Assembly: GCA_945898055.1 (NCBI GenBank)
Contig: CAMDGV010000020.1
Location: 1 to 61,647, forward strand
Direction: 5' to 3'
DNA: 61,647 nt
From: Akkermansia muciniphila
Lineage (GTDB): Bacteria; Verrucomicrobiota; Verrucomicrobiia; Limisphaerales; UBA9464
In this document: positions 1-8,347 of the stretch, piece by piece
Position numbering within the stretch: the first letter of the stretch is position 1
How the letters are laid out: each line of letters starts with the position of its first letter
Made by a program: the position numbers and the translations under genes
Notes under the pieces: model-generated
Seen by the model: only the letters and a program-made list of their open reading frames with translations
Databases searched by the model: none
Told to the model about the DNA's origin: nothing

Positions 1-1
1 C

Positions 2-130
2 GAGTCTCTGGATCTCGTTGGAAACAAAAACCCAAAGAAACTGATGGAGCGAGTCCTTCAGGACGCCTTCCGATCAGGCGTCCTTTCGGTCGTCATCGAC
101 CTCAGTGAACTGGCCGCCGCTGCGATCTGA
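2..130 (+). CDS. C-terminal fragment of an unidentified protein (cut by window edge)
   Basis: An open frame enters from the left edge and stops with TGA at 128-130, giving about 42 residues that end in a short hydrophobic and alanine-rich stretch (VVIDLSELAAAAI). The codons look ordinary and the composition is protein-like, with a basic amphipathic stretch before the hydrophobic end, so this may be the tail of a real gene. I do not recognise the family. It lies just outside the mobile-element debris that starts near 190. It could also be a chance frame. Confidence 0.3.
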   Translation, partial: ESLDLVGNKNPKKLMERVLQDAFRSGVLSVVIDLSELAAAAI

Positions 131-192
131 ACCTCAGCGCTTGCGATTCCGGCACTCACCCTCGCTACCCGAGACTCAGTCACCGTTCAAGG

Positions 193-369
193 CTAAGCGT
201 ACCCCCAACCCCATGGTTCCCTCGTTGCCGAAAGTAGGATATTCCAAGATCGAAGGAGGGGGCGAAAGTTCGACCGACCGGATTAGGCTTTCGCAGGTTT
301 CCAGTTCCACGGCACGAGTTCGGCAGCGGTGTTGTTCGTTGCCTGTGAAATACGCCGCAAACTGATAGC
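193..369 (-). pseudogene. IS66-type transposase tail (remnant)
   Basis: Read on the minus strand, about 28 codons ending at a stop at 283-285 (RRISQATNNTAAELVPWNWKPAKA) match the C-terminal end of IS66-family TnpC proteins. The homology continues past the stop to about 193, where a CTAAGCGTAC-like end resembles the GTAAG-type terminus of IS66 elements. The same 150-160 bp, without indels in the coding part, recurs in inverted orientation at about 821-976. Upstream of the tail the sequence turns into the left inverted repeat of another element, so the rest of the transposase is gone. Family assignment rests on recognising the C-terminal motif. Confidence 0.65.
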
Positions 370-378
370 TGGCATGAG

Positions 379-645
379 AGCTAGGCCTGCGCTTGCCCCG
401 GAAGATAAGACGTAAAACAGAGCCCTGAATCGGTTATGGCAGTGCGGATGCATAGTCCCCTCTCCATTCAAGAGATTCTGGCGCAGCCGAAAAACACGCA
501 ACTGGTCGAGCAACTGCTTGGGAAGGAAGCGGCGTTGAGCCGTACCGGTCTTGCCAAGGAGCTCTGTCGGCGGCTGGATTTGCGCGACAGCAAGGGCAAC
601 GATCGGTTGTCGACAACCCGGAAGGTGCTTCGGGATCTGGAAGTT
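379..645 (+). repeat. Long direct repeat, copy 1 (DruA-like gene 5' end)
   Basis: About 267 bp here match 61159-61433 in the same orientation with roughly a dozen substitutions. The match includes about 57 bp of leader before the ATG, and it ends here at the junction with IS66 sequence. The partner copy continues as an open gene. Confidence 0.9.
436..645 (+). pseudogene. Truncated DruA-like (DUF4338-type) transposase-related gene
   Basis: From ATG 436 to about 645 the sequence is almost identical to the start of the open gene at 61219. The encoded segment carries the N-terminal SRTGLAKELCRRLDLRD region typical of DruA/DUF4338 proteins, which are often found in transposase-like genes. At about 645 the match stops abruptly and the sequence becomes part of an IS66 transposase in another frame, so the frame that runs on to 744 is a chimeric artefact. 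This copy has lost the catalytic part and should be inactive. Confidence 0.7.
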
Positions 646-976
646 TGTACAATCTGGTTGAGAACGCCATTCGGCCCACCTGTCTTGGGAAGAAGAATTG
701 GCTCTTCATTGGGCACCCGGACGCCGGATGGCGAAGTGCGGTGATTTACGGCCACTTAGTTATGCACGACGATACGGGTTAGGTCCGGTGGCCTGATTGA
801 AGGATGGGTTGCAGCGTATTCCACAGGCAACGAACCCTACGGTTGCCGAACTCCTGCCGAGGAACTGGAAACCGGCGAAAGGCTAATCCCGTCGGTCGAC
901 CCTTCTCCTCCGCCTTCGATCGCGGAATATCCTATTTTCGGCAACGAGGGAACCATGGGATTGGGCGCACCCTTAC
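645..976 (+). pseudogene. IS66-type transposase C-terminal remnant with right end
   Basis: Starting at 645 the plus strand encodes the conserved IS66 block YNLVENAIRPTCLGKKNW followed by the GHPDAGWRSAVIY segment. The frame then breaks (stop at 780-782). In a second frame a TGA stands where the family usually has Trp, followed by LKDGLQRIPQATN and the tail ELLPRNWKPAKG with its own stop near 868-870. Beyond the stop, sequence homologous to the left IS66 tail runs to a GGGCGCACCCTTAC end at about 976, matching an IS66-type terminus. At least one frameshift and one nonsense change make this a decayed copy. Confidence 0.75.
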
Positions 977-1089
977 CTTTGAACTTTGTTCCGAGCAGCC
1001 CCTAGCTCTCATGCCATCGATCAGTGCCAAACACCCTGCCATCACACTCGCGAAGCCGAACCAGGCGAGGATGAATTGATCGAGAGAGG

Positions 1090-1902
1090 TCATGGGGTGG
1101 GATGGAAGCGGCCGAAGAGTTGTCGGAAATTCTGCTCAACCCGAACGGCCAGCTGCTCGACGGGTTCGCCGAACAACTCCGCGGCGAAGTCATAGACTTC
1201 GCGGAGGTTCGCAGGGTGATTAACCGGTCTGCCAGAAGCGGGGTCGGTCAGCGGATGTCGGCTCCGCTCTTCCGGCAACAATTGGTCCGGCGCATCCGTC
1301 TCGATAAGCAATCGGTCGGGCCGCACATGGCGAAAGGTCTCCCGCTGACGTTCCTTGCGCTCGTGCGCGAAGTAGCCGGGCAGCGAGAAGTACGCCCCGA
1401 GCTTCGCCAGCGGCGGAATCATTTCCGCTGGACCACCATAGGAGTGCAGGAGAAATCCGCAGGCTGGACGAGGGCACGCTTGCAGGAGCTCCAACATGCG
1501 GCCCCACGCTTGAAGACAATGGATGCTGACCGGCAGCTCGCGTTCTGCCGCGAGACGAAGCTGCCAGACGAAGACTTCCTCCTGCGCCGGCAAGTCGTGG
1601 TCTTTGATCCATCGATCGAGCCCGATTTCGCCAATGGCAGAAGGGACTTCATCCAACGCGCGCGTCAGAGCGTCGCGCCAGCCGGGCGTCCGTTCCTTCA
1701 CATACCACGGATGGTAGCCGAACGACGGGATGATCTCCGCATGTTTCCGGGCGAGCGCGAGGACGTCCGGCCAGTCCTCTTCGCACGAGCCGTTGACGAC
1801 CATGCGCACGACGCCTTCCTGCGCCGCCGTCGCCACGAGCGACGCGACATCGGAGCCGAGTCGCGGATCTTGCAGATGATTGTGAGCGTCGTAGATCCGC
1901 AC
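1090..1902 (-). CDS. TatD-family metal-dependent hydrolase
   Basis: A 270-residue TIM-barrel hydrolase of the TatD type (metal-dependent DNase or deacylase family, cytoplasmic). The HxH metal motif is in DAHNHLQ near residue 6, the metal-binding Glu in AIGEIGLD near 95, the two later histidines in SIHC and LLHSYGG, and the last aspartate in IETDAPDQ. Length is normal for the family. The start is GTG, placed just before the RIYDAHNH strand. The gene is clearly richer in G+C at third codon positions than its neighbours (its antisense frames are open over 300 codons as a result) and it sits next to insertion-sequence debris, so transfer is possible but unproven. Confidence 0.88.
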   Translation of the reverse strand: MRIYDAHNHLQDPRLGSDVASLVATAAQEGVVRMVVNGSCEEDWPDVLALARKHAEIIPSFGYHPWYVKERTPGWRDALTRALDEVPSAIGEIGLDRWIKDHDLPAQEEVFVWQLRLAAERELPVSIHCLQAWGRMLELLQACPRPACGFLLHSYGGPAEMIPPLAKLGAYFSLPGYFAHERKERQRETFRHVRPDRLLIETDAPDQLLPEERSRHPLTDPASGRPVNHPANLREVYDFAAELFGEPVEQLAVRVEQNFRQLFGRFHPTP

Positions 1903-2055
1903 GTTTTCCTCGGTTCAGACGGGGGCTTTCAACAACAGCGAGGTCAGGTCATTTGGGGCGTAGCACTAGGAGGCGATACTATTTTTCGACCTAGCGGGTT
2001 TGGAAGCAAATCCAACCTATAAAAACATCACCCTAAAAAGGTGGGGTGGGGATGG

Positions 2056-2128
2056 AGCCAGTTGTCGGAATTGAACCGACGACCCGCAGTTTACAAAACT
2101 GCTGCTCTGCCAACTGAGCTAAACTGGC
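2056..2128 (-). tRNA. tRNA-Thr(UGU)
   Basis: On the minus strand a 73-nt cloverleaf begins GCCAGTT and closes with AACTGGC plus one discriminator base. The D arm (AGCTCAGTTGGCAGAGC) and T arm (GGTTCAATTCC) are canonical. The anticodon loop TTTGTAA, closed by GCAGT/ACTGC, gives anticodon TGT, which reads ACA and other Thr codons. The CCA end is not encoded exactly. Confidence 0.95.
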
Positions 2129-2218
2129 GTCCAAAACTGAAGACTAAAGATATCTAGATCTTGAGGATCACTGCAACATCTCTCTACCGGAATTTGATTC
2201 AGCGGGGCTGTGGATGAA

Positions 2219-2689
2219 TCAATTCGGGGAGCGAACCGGAACAGCAGTACGGCGAGGTCGCAGCAGGATAACCTTCTTGTCGCTTCCATCGACCTCCACA
2301 CTGTGAGTCTCAATCTCAGCATCATTTTTGAGGGCTTGATGCACGATCCGTCGCTCGTACGCATTCATCGGCTCGAGTTCCATCACGTCGCCGTGTCGTC
2401 GAACTTTATCAGCCATCTCTAAAGCACGTTTCGCAAGTTGCTCGCGCGCTTCGCGTCGGTAACCACCCACATCAAGCATCACTCGAGGCACGGTGTCGTC
2501 GCCTTTATGAAGAATTCGATTGAGCAGATACTGCAACTCACTCAAAGCCTGCCCTTGCCTCCCGATCAGGCGCCCCGAATCTTCTGCTTGGATATCCAGA
2601 AGCAGCATGTCGTCGTAGTCTTGCTCCGTCACCGTGGCGGAGAAACCCAAGTGTTTCAACATCTGGATCAGCGTGTCTTTAGCGTTCAT
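2219..2689 (-). CDS. khpB: KhpB/Jag-type KH-R3H RNA-binding protein
   Basis: A 156-residue protein with a KH domain (residues about 15-85, with the GRLIGRQGQ loop) followed by an R3H domain (about 90-150, with EPMNAYERRIVHQAL). Proteins of this family (Jag, EloR, KhpB) bind RNA and influence cell elongation and envelope processes in Gram-positives; their role here is not known. The N-terminal Jag domain found in many homologues is absent, leaving just the KH-R3H core. It is the last gene of the rpmH-rnpA-yidD-yidC operon, 16 nt after yidC, its usual place. Confidence 0.92.
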   Translation of the reverse strand: MNAKDTLIQMLKHLGFSATVTEQDYDDMLLLDIQAEDSGRLIGRQGQALSELQYLLNRILHKGDDTVPRVMLDVGGYRREAREQLAKRALEMADKVRRHGDVMELEPMNAYERRIVHQALKNDAEIETHSVEVDGSDKKVILLRPRRTAVPVRSPN

Positions 2690-2705
2690 GGCTTCGAAAG
2701 AAGAG

Positions 2706-4526
2706 TCAGTTACGTCTCATTGAGGTCACGGTAGTCACCGAGGGTCCGGTAGACTGTGCCTTGGTCGATTTCGTCTGCAGGATGGACATTAAATTCTGCA
2801 CCGTCCAGTACAGCGTTAGCCCAGCAGAATAGTTATAAAACAGGATACCAAAGAAAACCGGCATATACCGAAGCATTTTTTGTTGGGCTGGATCCATCTG
2901 CGGGGACGCGGGTGTCAAAGTGGATAACCACCAAGCTGTCCCCAAATAGAGGACGGGCATCAGATTGAGGGGCAATCCTACGCCAGTGATCCCGATCATG
3001 GGCAGAAAACCGAGCCCCGGAATCAGCGCTAAGGTATCGGGTCTAGAGAGATCGCTACACCAAAGAAAAGGGGAACCACGCAACTCGATCGAAGTGCGAA
3101 GCATAAAGAAAAAGCCAATGAAAACCGGAAATGTAAGAAGTAAAGGGAGGCAACCGGCCATGGGATTCACTTTATTTTCCTTCATGAACGCCATGGTCTT
3201 TTCGTTCATCTTTTGGGGGTCTTTTTTGTACTTCTCCTTGATCGCATTAATCTGCGGTTGGAGAGCTGACATCCGCTTCATGGACCGTGTGCTGGCATTG
3301 GTGAGCGGCCAAAAAGTGAGTTTGATCAAGACTGTAAGGACAACGATAGACCAACCATAAGAGGGGATTATGTCGTGCAGACCATTGAGCAAAAGCAGAA
3401 GCGCCTTGGCACAAAAGCCAGTAATGCCAGTGAAATCCATCACCAAATCGATCTGTTTGTCGCTGTTCTTCAATTGGCGATATTCCTTAGGACCGGCGTA
3501 GACAGTATGCGAACGGATCACCTTATCACCCGGCTTCAATTCCGATGGGCCATAAACAAAGGAAGTTTCGAAGGCCTGCGGCGCAGGATTGAGCGCTCCA
3601 TTCGTCGCCCACTCAACTGCGCTGGGAGCGGGTAAAATGATTTGGCGAACCCGAACCCCAAGCGGAAGTTCATTCGGTTGATCGATCATCGCAAAGAACT
3701 GATTATGGACGGCAGCCCAAACAATATTAGTGGACTGCGCGAGGAATTCCGTTCGAGGCGTACTGATCGTCGCGCAACCGAAAGTGGCGTTGGCGAACCA
3801 AGCAGCCGAAATTTGCTCTGCTTTATTTCCATCAAACCAGTACGCACCCTGAACTTCGGCCTTGTCCATCCGATCCATTGGCGTCGCCGACCCAATCGCA
3901 AAGTCATAGCCAGGCAATGCCAAAGTCTGCTGTCCACGATTTTCTAAAGTAACCGTGGTGTTAAAGAAATAGCCATTGGACAGCGAATAATCTTGGCTGA
4001 CGACTAGGCCATTCTCCATTTTTTTCTCGGCCCGCAAACCACCGGTTCGACGTTGCAAAGTAAACAAGCCATCACCGGTGAGCGGACCGACGCCGAGGGT
4101 CAAGGCCGGCGAAGATGCGAAGCGGTTCAAAGCAACCACCTCGCCCGTCAATTTCTCTTTTTCAATCCCGAGCTGTTCGGAGGCTGGATATTTTTTTAGT
4201 TCGATTAAGCGCACTCCGCCACCGTGAGAAGTGAGGCTGAGCTTGATGATGTCGTTCTCAAGGATTTCGGTCACCTCAGCGGTGTTGAAGGAAGGCCGAG
4301 GGACATTCGTCGTCGTCAGCATCGGCCGCAAGTTAGCCGTGGGTAGAGATTCCACGGAGCCTCCCGTACTTTTCACTCCCGAAGTCGCATCAGAACGAGG
4401 AAGACTCACTGAGTTAGTCGAGGTCAGCGGGCGAAGCGGTGTCGGCCAAATCCAGTCACCGACAAATTTAAGTCCCACCATGCCGGCCAAACATACGGCC
4501 ATGAAAGTAATGCTTTTGCGGTCCAT
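2706..4526 (-). CDS. yidC: Membrane protein insertase YidC
   Basis: A 606-residue YidC/Oxa1-type insertase, which folds and inserts inner-membrane proteins with or without SecYEG. An N-terminal membrane segment (residues about 7-25) is followed by a large periplasmic domain of about 330 residues, as in Gram-negative YidC. The conserved five-helix core starts near residue 370 with GWSIVVLTVLIKLTFWPLT. The cytoplasmic loop MKRMSALQPQINAIKEKYKKD is typical of the family. The ATG lies 2 nt after the yidD stop, so the two are almost certainly co-translated. The C-terminal tail is short and basic. Confidence 0.96.
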   Translation of the reverse strand: MDRKSITFMAVCLAGMVGLKFVGDWIWPTPLRPLTSTNSVSLPRSDATSGVKSTGGSVESLPTANLRPMLTTTNVPRPSFNTAEVTEILENDIIKLSLTSHGGGVRLIELKKYPASEQLGIEKEKLTGEVVALNRFASSPALTLGVGPLTGDGLFTLQRRTGGLRAEKKMENGLVVSQDYSLSNGYFFNTTVTLENRGQQTLALPGYDFAIGSATPMDRMDKAEVQGAYWFDGNKAEQISAAWFANATFGCATISTPRTEFLAQSTNIVWAAVHNQFFAMIDQPNELPLGVRVRQIILPAPSAVEWATNGALNPAPQAFETSFVYGPSELKPGDKVIRSHTVYAGPKEYRQLKNSDKQIDLVMDFTGITGFCAKALLLLLNGLHDIIPSYGWSIVVLTVLIKLTFWPLTNASTRSMKRMSALQPQINAIKEKYKKDPQKMNEKTMAFMKENKVNPMAGCLPLLLTFPVFIGFFFMLRTSIELRGSPFLWCSDLSRPDTLALIPGLGFLPMIGITGVGLPLNLMPVLYLGTAWWLSTLTPASPQMDPAQQKMLRYMPVFFGILFYNYSAGLTLYWTVQNLMSILQTKSTKAQSTGPSVTTVTSMRRN

Positions 4527-4528
4527 TT

Positions 4529-4798
4529 CTAAGGAGTTCGATTCAGTAAAGGTTTAACGACGGACGGCACCGGATCCTCGCCAGTTCCACCCCAAGGATG
4601 GCAACGGCACAGGCGCTGGGCGGCCAGCCTACTCCCCCGAAGGGCCCCATGGGACCTCACAGCTTCGAGGGCATAAGCGGAGCAACTAGGAATAAACCGA
4701 CATCCAGCATTCGGTCCCAACAGAATGTATTTAAGTGGCGAGATCCCACCGCGATAAAAACGAAGAATCCCAACTAAAATGGAAGCAACAGGGGTCAC
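4529..4798 (-). CDS. yidD: Membrane protein insertion efficiency factor YidD
   Basis: A small YidD protein with the family core [13 protein letters not shown], the cysteine-containing [15 protein letters not shown] segment and the [13 protein letters not shown] end. YidD helps YidC-dependent insertion at the inner membrane. The longest frame starts at 4819 (96 aa, 25-nt overlap with rnpA). I prefer the GTG at 4796-4798, because its last three bases overlap the rnpA stop as GTGA, a coupling pattern seen repeatedly in this window, and because the product (89 aa) then starts where YidD proteins usually do. Confidence 0.9.
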   Translation of the reverse strand: MTPVASILVGILRFYRGGISPLKYILLGPNAGCRFIPSCSAYALEAVRSHGALRGSRLAAQRLCRCHPWGGTGEDPVPSVVKPLLNRTP

Positions 4799-5163
4799 AC
4801 TGGATTCGGGTTCAACCAAATTTTGGCCCGATTCAACAGTCTGACAAAATCACGCTCGACATCAGCAAAGGTTACCTTGGAAATTGAAGGCCTCGCAACG
4901 AGGACAATCTCGACCGGCAGAGCTAATTCGTGCTGATGAAGACGAAACGCCTCTCGGATGAGTCTGCGAGCACGGGAACGATCGACCGAAGGCCCAACTT
5001 TTCGACTTGTAACAACGCCAACTCGAAGACGATCCGCGGCACGCCAATTCATTACCAGACACCCAGACACCTCGCGGCGACCGGTCTCGCGAAGCCTGCG
5101 GAAATCAGAGGACCGTTCGATCCTTAATGTCCGCGGGAGTCCAAATCGGACTGTCCCGCTCAT
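4795..5163 (-). CDS. rnpA: Ribonuclease P protein component
   Basis: A 122-residue basic protein. It has the RnpA signature around residues 45-75 ([28 protein letters not shown]), including the conserved RNR-like basic helix, here SRARRLIRE. It is the protein subunit of RNase P, which trims tRNA 5' leaders together with the RnpB RNA. It follows rpmH by 15 nt in the usual order, and its stop overlaps the start of yidD. Length is normal. Confidence 0.95.
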   Translation of the reverse strand: MSGTVRFGLPRTLRIERSSDFRRLRETGRREVSGCLVMNWRAADRLRVGVVTSRKVGPSVDRSRARRLIREAFRLHQHELALPVEIVLVARPSISKVTFADVERDFVRLLNRAKIWLNPNPV

Positions 5164-5178
5164 GTCATCCTAGAAAAA

Positions 5179-5316
5179 TCAAACTGGAGTGAGGCGTTTG
5201 CGACCCATGCGGCGGCGATTGTTGATAGTCGCGCGGCCGCCCCGAGTAGACATACGAGAGCGAAAACCGTGCTGACGCTGACGGCGGATTTTGGAAGGTT
5301 GGTACTGACGTTTCAT
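5179..5316 (-). CDS. rpmH: 50S ribosomal protein L34
   Basis: A 45-residue, very basic protein starting [18 protein letters not shown] and ending [11 protein letters not shown], the standard L34 layout. The open frame extends further upstream to 5553, but only the last 45 codons are L34-like, and the ATG at 5314-5316 is the normal family start. It is the first gene of the operon with rnpA, yidD, yidC and khpB. In many bacteria dnaA and the replication origin lie just upstream on the other strand; neither is visible here. Confidence 0.95.
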   Translation of the reverse strand: MKRQYQPSKIRRQRQHGFRSRMSTRGGRATINNRRRMGRKRLTPV

Positions 5317-5639
5317 TGTTACTAGATCGCTGGCACTCAGGCCGACGGAAATGCGGAGGTTAGAGAGGATCGGACCTGAGTCAAGCAGTTGGGAAAAAAA
5401 CATTCTCACCCCCTTGCCTTGACCATTCTGATGCCGAGTGAGTTGAGAAGTCCAGTCGTCCCGTTGACCTTCGGGATGACTGATCGCAAGGATTGGTGGG
5501 CTTGGTCCGGCAGACAAAAAAGACTTTCGCCGGGTGCCAGAACTAACGGTCACCCGCCAAATCTGATCTCGCGTCCCTCCTGCGGTTGTTCACCCCCGCC
5601 CATTCGACCGATTGATCCTTGGCCGAAACTCACGCCGGA

Positions 5640-6120
5640 TCTCCATGGAATTTTCGGACTGGGGTTCCTCTGTATCTCAGGGCCGGATTTGCCTCATCCC
5701 GACAGTTTCGTTCCATCAACGAGTTACTTCTAACTTCAGCGCGAAGGGGTTCAAGTGCGCCTTCTCAACTTTCAACCGCCGCTTGGTTTCCACCGTCACA
5801 TCTGGCCTCCTCGTGCCCCCGAACAATTTGACCCTCTTTCTGCGCCTCGTTCTTCAGCTTCAAGTTCGCGTGAAAATAGTTCGTCAACTGCCCATAGGGA
5901 CGCCGCGTCAGCGCATTCATCGGTTTCAAAGTACCTCCGGGTTATCGAGTCGCTCGTGCCCAAACCAGTGCCGAATGTGCCCCAATTCCTCTGCTCCACC
6001 TGCGCGTTATTATCCTTCTTGTCGTGAACCCGGAGCAGATCCAACTGCAAGAAGGTTCTCACGAACAGAGTTAGGCGCGGTCAGATCAACCATCATCAAT
6101 GGCTGGAAGCCATTTCGGTA
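5640..6120 (-). pseudogene. Decayed integrase-core transposase (IS481-like group)
   Basis: On the minus strand, a stretch around 6010-5960 reads HDKKDNNAQVEQRNWGTFG, which matches the KNDNAQVEQ catalytic-Glu region of DDE integrase-type transposases. After a frame change, WFGHERLDNPEVL and then PYGQLTNYFHANLKLKNEA follow, the family's next conserved block, and further down NPFALKLEVTR resembles its C-terminal part. The pieces lie in different frames and contain several stops, so the gene is dead. It occupies much of the gap upstream of rpmH. The precise family name (IS481-like) is my best judgement. Confidence 0.65.
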
Positions 6121-6124
6121 GCAT

Positions 6125-6602
6125 GGCAACCCGTCTCCGACCCTAGGCGTAAACTGTCGCCTGCCAGATCGGTCTCAGCTACGGCATTAGCAACCCAAAG
6201 TTATACTTCGCCGGCCGTCCAAAATTGATTCACACCGCACTCACTATTTCCTCTGCGTCAGCCACTCGGATAGCTGAATTCGGGTGGTAGCCCATGAGTT
6301 CCACAGCCTAATCTAAGACCTTTTTTGTAAGCAAAACCCGCTCGCTTGTCACGCAGCCGCAACTTCTTCAATCGCTCGGTTCGAGTTTCTGCACTCATCA
6401 TTTTATCTATGCAGGGCAGGGTAACAGGACTCTAAGCGCAAGGTATCCGCGACACCCCTTATCGAATACCGAACTGAGTAACAGACATTTTGGCGCTGTT
6501 CGCATCCTTTAACAACGCTTCTACGCGCTTGCATTCGTCGGTTGGCATCTTCAACCTTCGGCGTCTTAGATAACCAACCGCTTCGGCGGCCTTGCACCTA
6601 CT
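6125..6602. other. Non-coding stretch, nothing recognised
   Basis: About 480 bp between the decayed transposase and the gene at 6603. Frames here are short and lack family motifs. No TTATCCACA-type DnaA boxes, tRNA or repeat was found by eye. It presumably contains the promoter of the 6603 gene and possibly that of rpmH, plus eroded transposase sequence. Confidence 0.4.
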
Positions 6603-8324
6603 ATGAGCGAATCCCTAGAGATCAATCTCGACCTCGATAAACTGTTTCAACCCGCTTGGGCTACATCCCCAGCGGATCCCAATAAGTATGCCCATTGTGA
6701 GGGCACTGAGGGAGAAGGACGCGGTGACCGCCGCTTCAGCCGTGGCGATCGGCCTCCACGTCGGGACTTTGGAGGCGCACCCAGTGGTGACCGCCGTTCC
6801 GGTCCTGGCGGTCCTGGCGGTCCTCGTTCAGATCGCGGTCCACGTCCTAGCGGTCCTGGCCTTGCTTGGGATCCATCCAACGGACCTAGGAGAGACAATC
6901 GAGACAATCGAGACAATCGAGACCGCGATCGAGGAGGTCGGCGTCCTGAGTTCCGACCGGAGCCGTTGATTCCGATTGAGGTCATTATTGCACCTGAACA
7001 AGGCGGGGTCGTTTCGTTGGCACGACAAATTAAGTTAAGTGGGCGTGCGTATCCCTTGTTTGAAGTCGCCACTCTAGTAGTTCAGAAGCCCGAGCGTTTC
7101 ACGGTCAGCCTCAAGGTGATCAGGCAGCGGGACGAGGTCACAAAGCAGGAAGTTGTTATCCAGCCGATGTTTGTTTGCAGCTTAGACGACACCCTCTGGC
7201 TTAGTGAAGGAGCGGCAGCCAACCACATTCTCAAGACACACTTTGAGACTTTCTACCAAACTGAGAAGCAGCCCTGTGATCCTCCCAAAGGAGTCTGGAC
7301 CTTGGTGGCGCAATGCGGTCTGAGCGGTGAATTACTCGGACCTCCCAATTTCCACGCCTACCAAGACAAATTACGGAAGCTGCATGCGGACCGATTTTCC
7401 CGCATGCCCTTCGAAATGTTCAAGAGCCGCGTTCGTATTGTGAAAGACGAAGCAGTGGTAAAGCAATGGATCGACTCGGTGAGTTCTCGCTTTGCTTACA
7501 CGACATTGAACGTCGCAGACCCGAAGGTGTTGCATACACTCGACGATGTCGAAAATCACTTCATAGAAGTACATCAATCCGCCCTGATCAAACAGGTGGA
7601 TACCTACTCTCCAAAACCGGACGCTAAACTACCGGGTGCGATCGAGACCTTGCTGAGGGTCACTCTCGACAAGGAAAAACGGTTCCCTATCCGAGTGGCA
7701 ACTGCACTGAGCAATGCCTTCGCCTCGCAAGGATTGCAGTTCTTCAAACGCGATAAGACCATCGTCCACGTTGCCATTGCCCGGCCTCACCATCTCGATA
7801 TTGAAACTAGCATAGTCTCTGACACCGTTCGGAAGATTATCGTTCACATCAACGAGAATCCTGGTTCCAACCGTAAGCGATTGCTGGAGACCATTTGTCC
7901 CACGGTGATTCCAACCGAAACGAGTCCCGCCGCGGACAGACCGGCTATTGCGCTGACCCCAGCCACCGTACCGTTGACCTCTCAGCAACAGGCGGTGCTC
8001 AACGACCTCCACTGGCTCATCCATCAAGGGCATGTGATTGAGTTTGCGAGCGGTTTACTTGAGACCGCCAAGAAACCTGCTCCAAGACCCACCCCGACTC
8101 GACCTGAACGAGCAGAGAAGAAGGGCCCTACCGATAAGGGGGAAATCTCCACTCCGAGCGCCAGTATTCCCGAATCAAGCAGTGCGGAGCCAGCATTTGA
8201 ACCTGCTGCTAAACCCGTTGCTGAAACTGTTGCGGCGACACCTGAGCCCGTAGCAGAGACAACGTGCCAAACTCCGGAACCGGAAGCGGTCGCAGCGATT
8301 ACTGAGGCGGCCCCGACAGTCTAA
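6603..8324 (+). CDS. Conserved hypothetical protein with RG-rich N-terminus
   Basis: A 573-residue protein whose family I cannot name. Residues about 35-120 are low-complexity and rich in Arg, Gly, Asp and Pro, with GPGGPGG runs and a DNRDNRDNRD repeat, a composition typical of disordered RNA-binding regions. Residues about 125-465 look folded (for example PLFEVATLVVQKPERFTVSLKVI and WTLVAQCGLSGELLGPPNFHAYQDKL). The last 100 or so residues are Ala/Pro/Glu-rich and disordered. There is no signal peptide or membrane segment, so it should be cytoplasmic. It is a single-gene unit closed by a terminator at 8348. An RNA-associated role is inference from composition only. Confidence 0.8.
   Translation: MSESLEINLDLDKLFQPAWATSPADPNKYAHCEGTEGEGRGDRRFSRGDRPPRRDFGGAPSGDRRSGPGGPGGPRSDRGPRPSGPGLAWDPSNGPRRDNRDNRDNRDRDRGGRRPEFRPEPLIPIEVIIAPEQGGVVSLARQIKLSGRAYPLFEVATLVVQKPERFTVSLKVIRQRDEVTKQEVVIQPMFVCSLDDTLWLSEGAAANHILKTHFETFYQTEKQPCDPPKGVWTLVAQCGLSGELLGPPNFHAYQDKLRKLHADRFSRMPFEMFKSRVRIVKDEAVVKQWIDSVSSRFAYTTLNVADPKVLHTLDDVENHFIEVHQSALIKQVDTYSPKPDAKLPGAIETLLRVTLDKEKRFPIRVATALSNAFASQGLQFFKRDKTIVHVAIARPHHLDIETSIVSDTVRKIIVHINENPGSNRKRLLETICPTVIPTETSPAADRPAIALTPATVPLTSQQQAVLNDLHWLIHQGHVIEFASGLLETAKKPAPRPTPTRPERAEKKGPTDKGEISTPSASIPESSSAEPAFEPAAKPVAETVAATPEPVAETTCQTPEPEAVAAITEAAPTV
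6892..6918 (+). repeat. 9-bp tandem repeat, three perfect units
   Basis: GAGACAATC is repeated three times in frame inside the gene at 6603 and encodes the DNR repeats of the disordered N-terminal region. A partial fourth unit follows. Such repeats can change in copy number by slippage without shifting the frame. Confidence 0.9.
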
Positions 8325-8347
8325 GTCTTATTTACTGAAATATCACG

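Larger units (their letters stand above)
361..1025. mobile_element. Composite mobile remnant bounded by a 25-bp inverted repeat
   Basis: Positions 361-385 and 1001-1025 form an inverted repeat matching at 22 of 25 positions; the inner 16 bp (TGGCATGAGAGCTAGG and its complement) are perfect. Between them lie the first 70 or so codons of a DruA-like gene (436-645), the tail of an IS66-type transposase (645-976) and about 25 bp of unidentified sequence. The repeat is where the terminal repeats of an insertion sequence would be, but no target-site duplication is obvious, and neither internal gene is intact. I infer a dead, chimeric element, either a deletion derivative or an IS nested in an IS66 copy. 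Confidence 0.55.

Noticed and set aside
361-1025. Druantia defence system, suggested by the DruA-like gene
   Set aside because: No DruE helicase or other Druantia genes are present; the gene is repeated in the window and mixed with IS66 pieces, so a mobile element is the better explanation.
1102-2022. 306-codon plus-strand open frame
   Set aside because: It is the antisense shadow of the GC-rich tatD gene, with no recognisable protein family.
5317-6602. Origin of replication upstream of rpmH
   Set aside because: I saw no DnaA-box clusters, AT-rich unwinding element or dnaA gene; transposase debris explains part of the gap.
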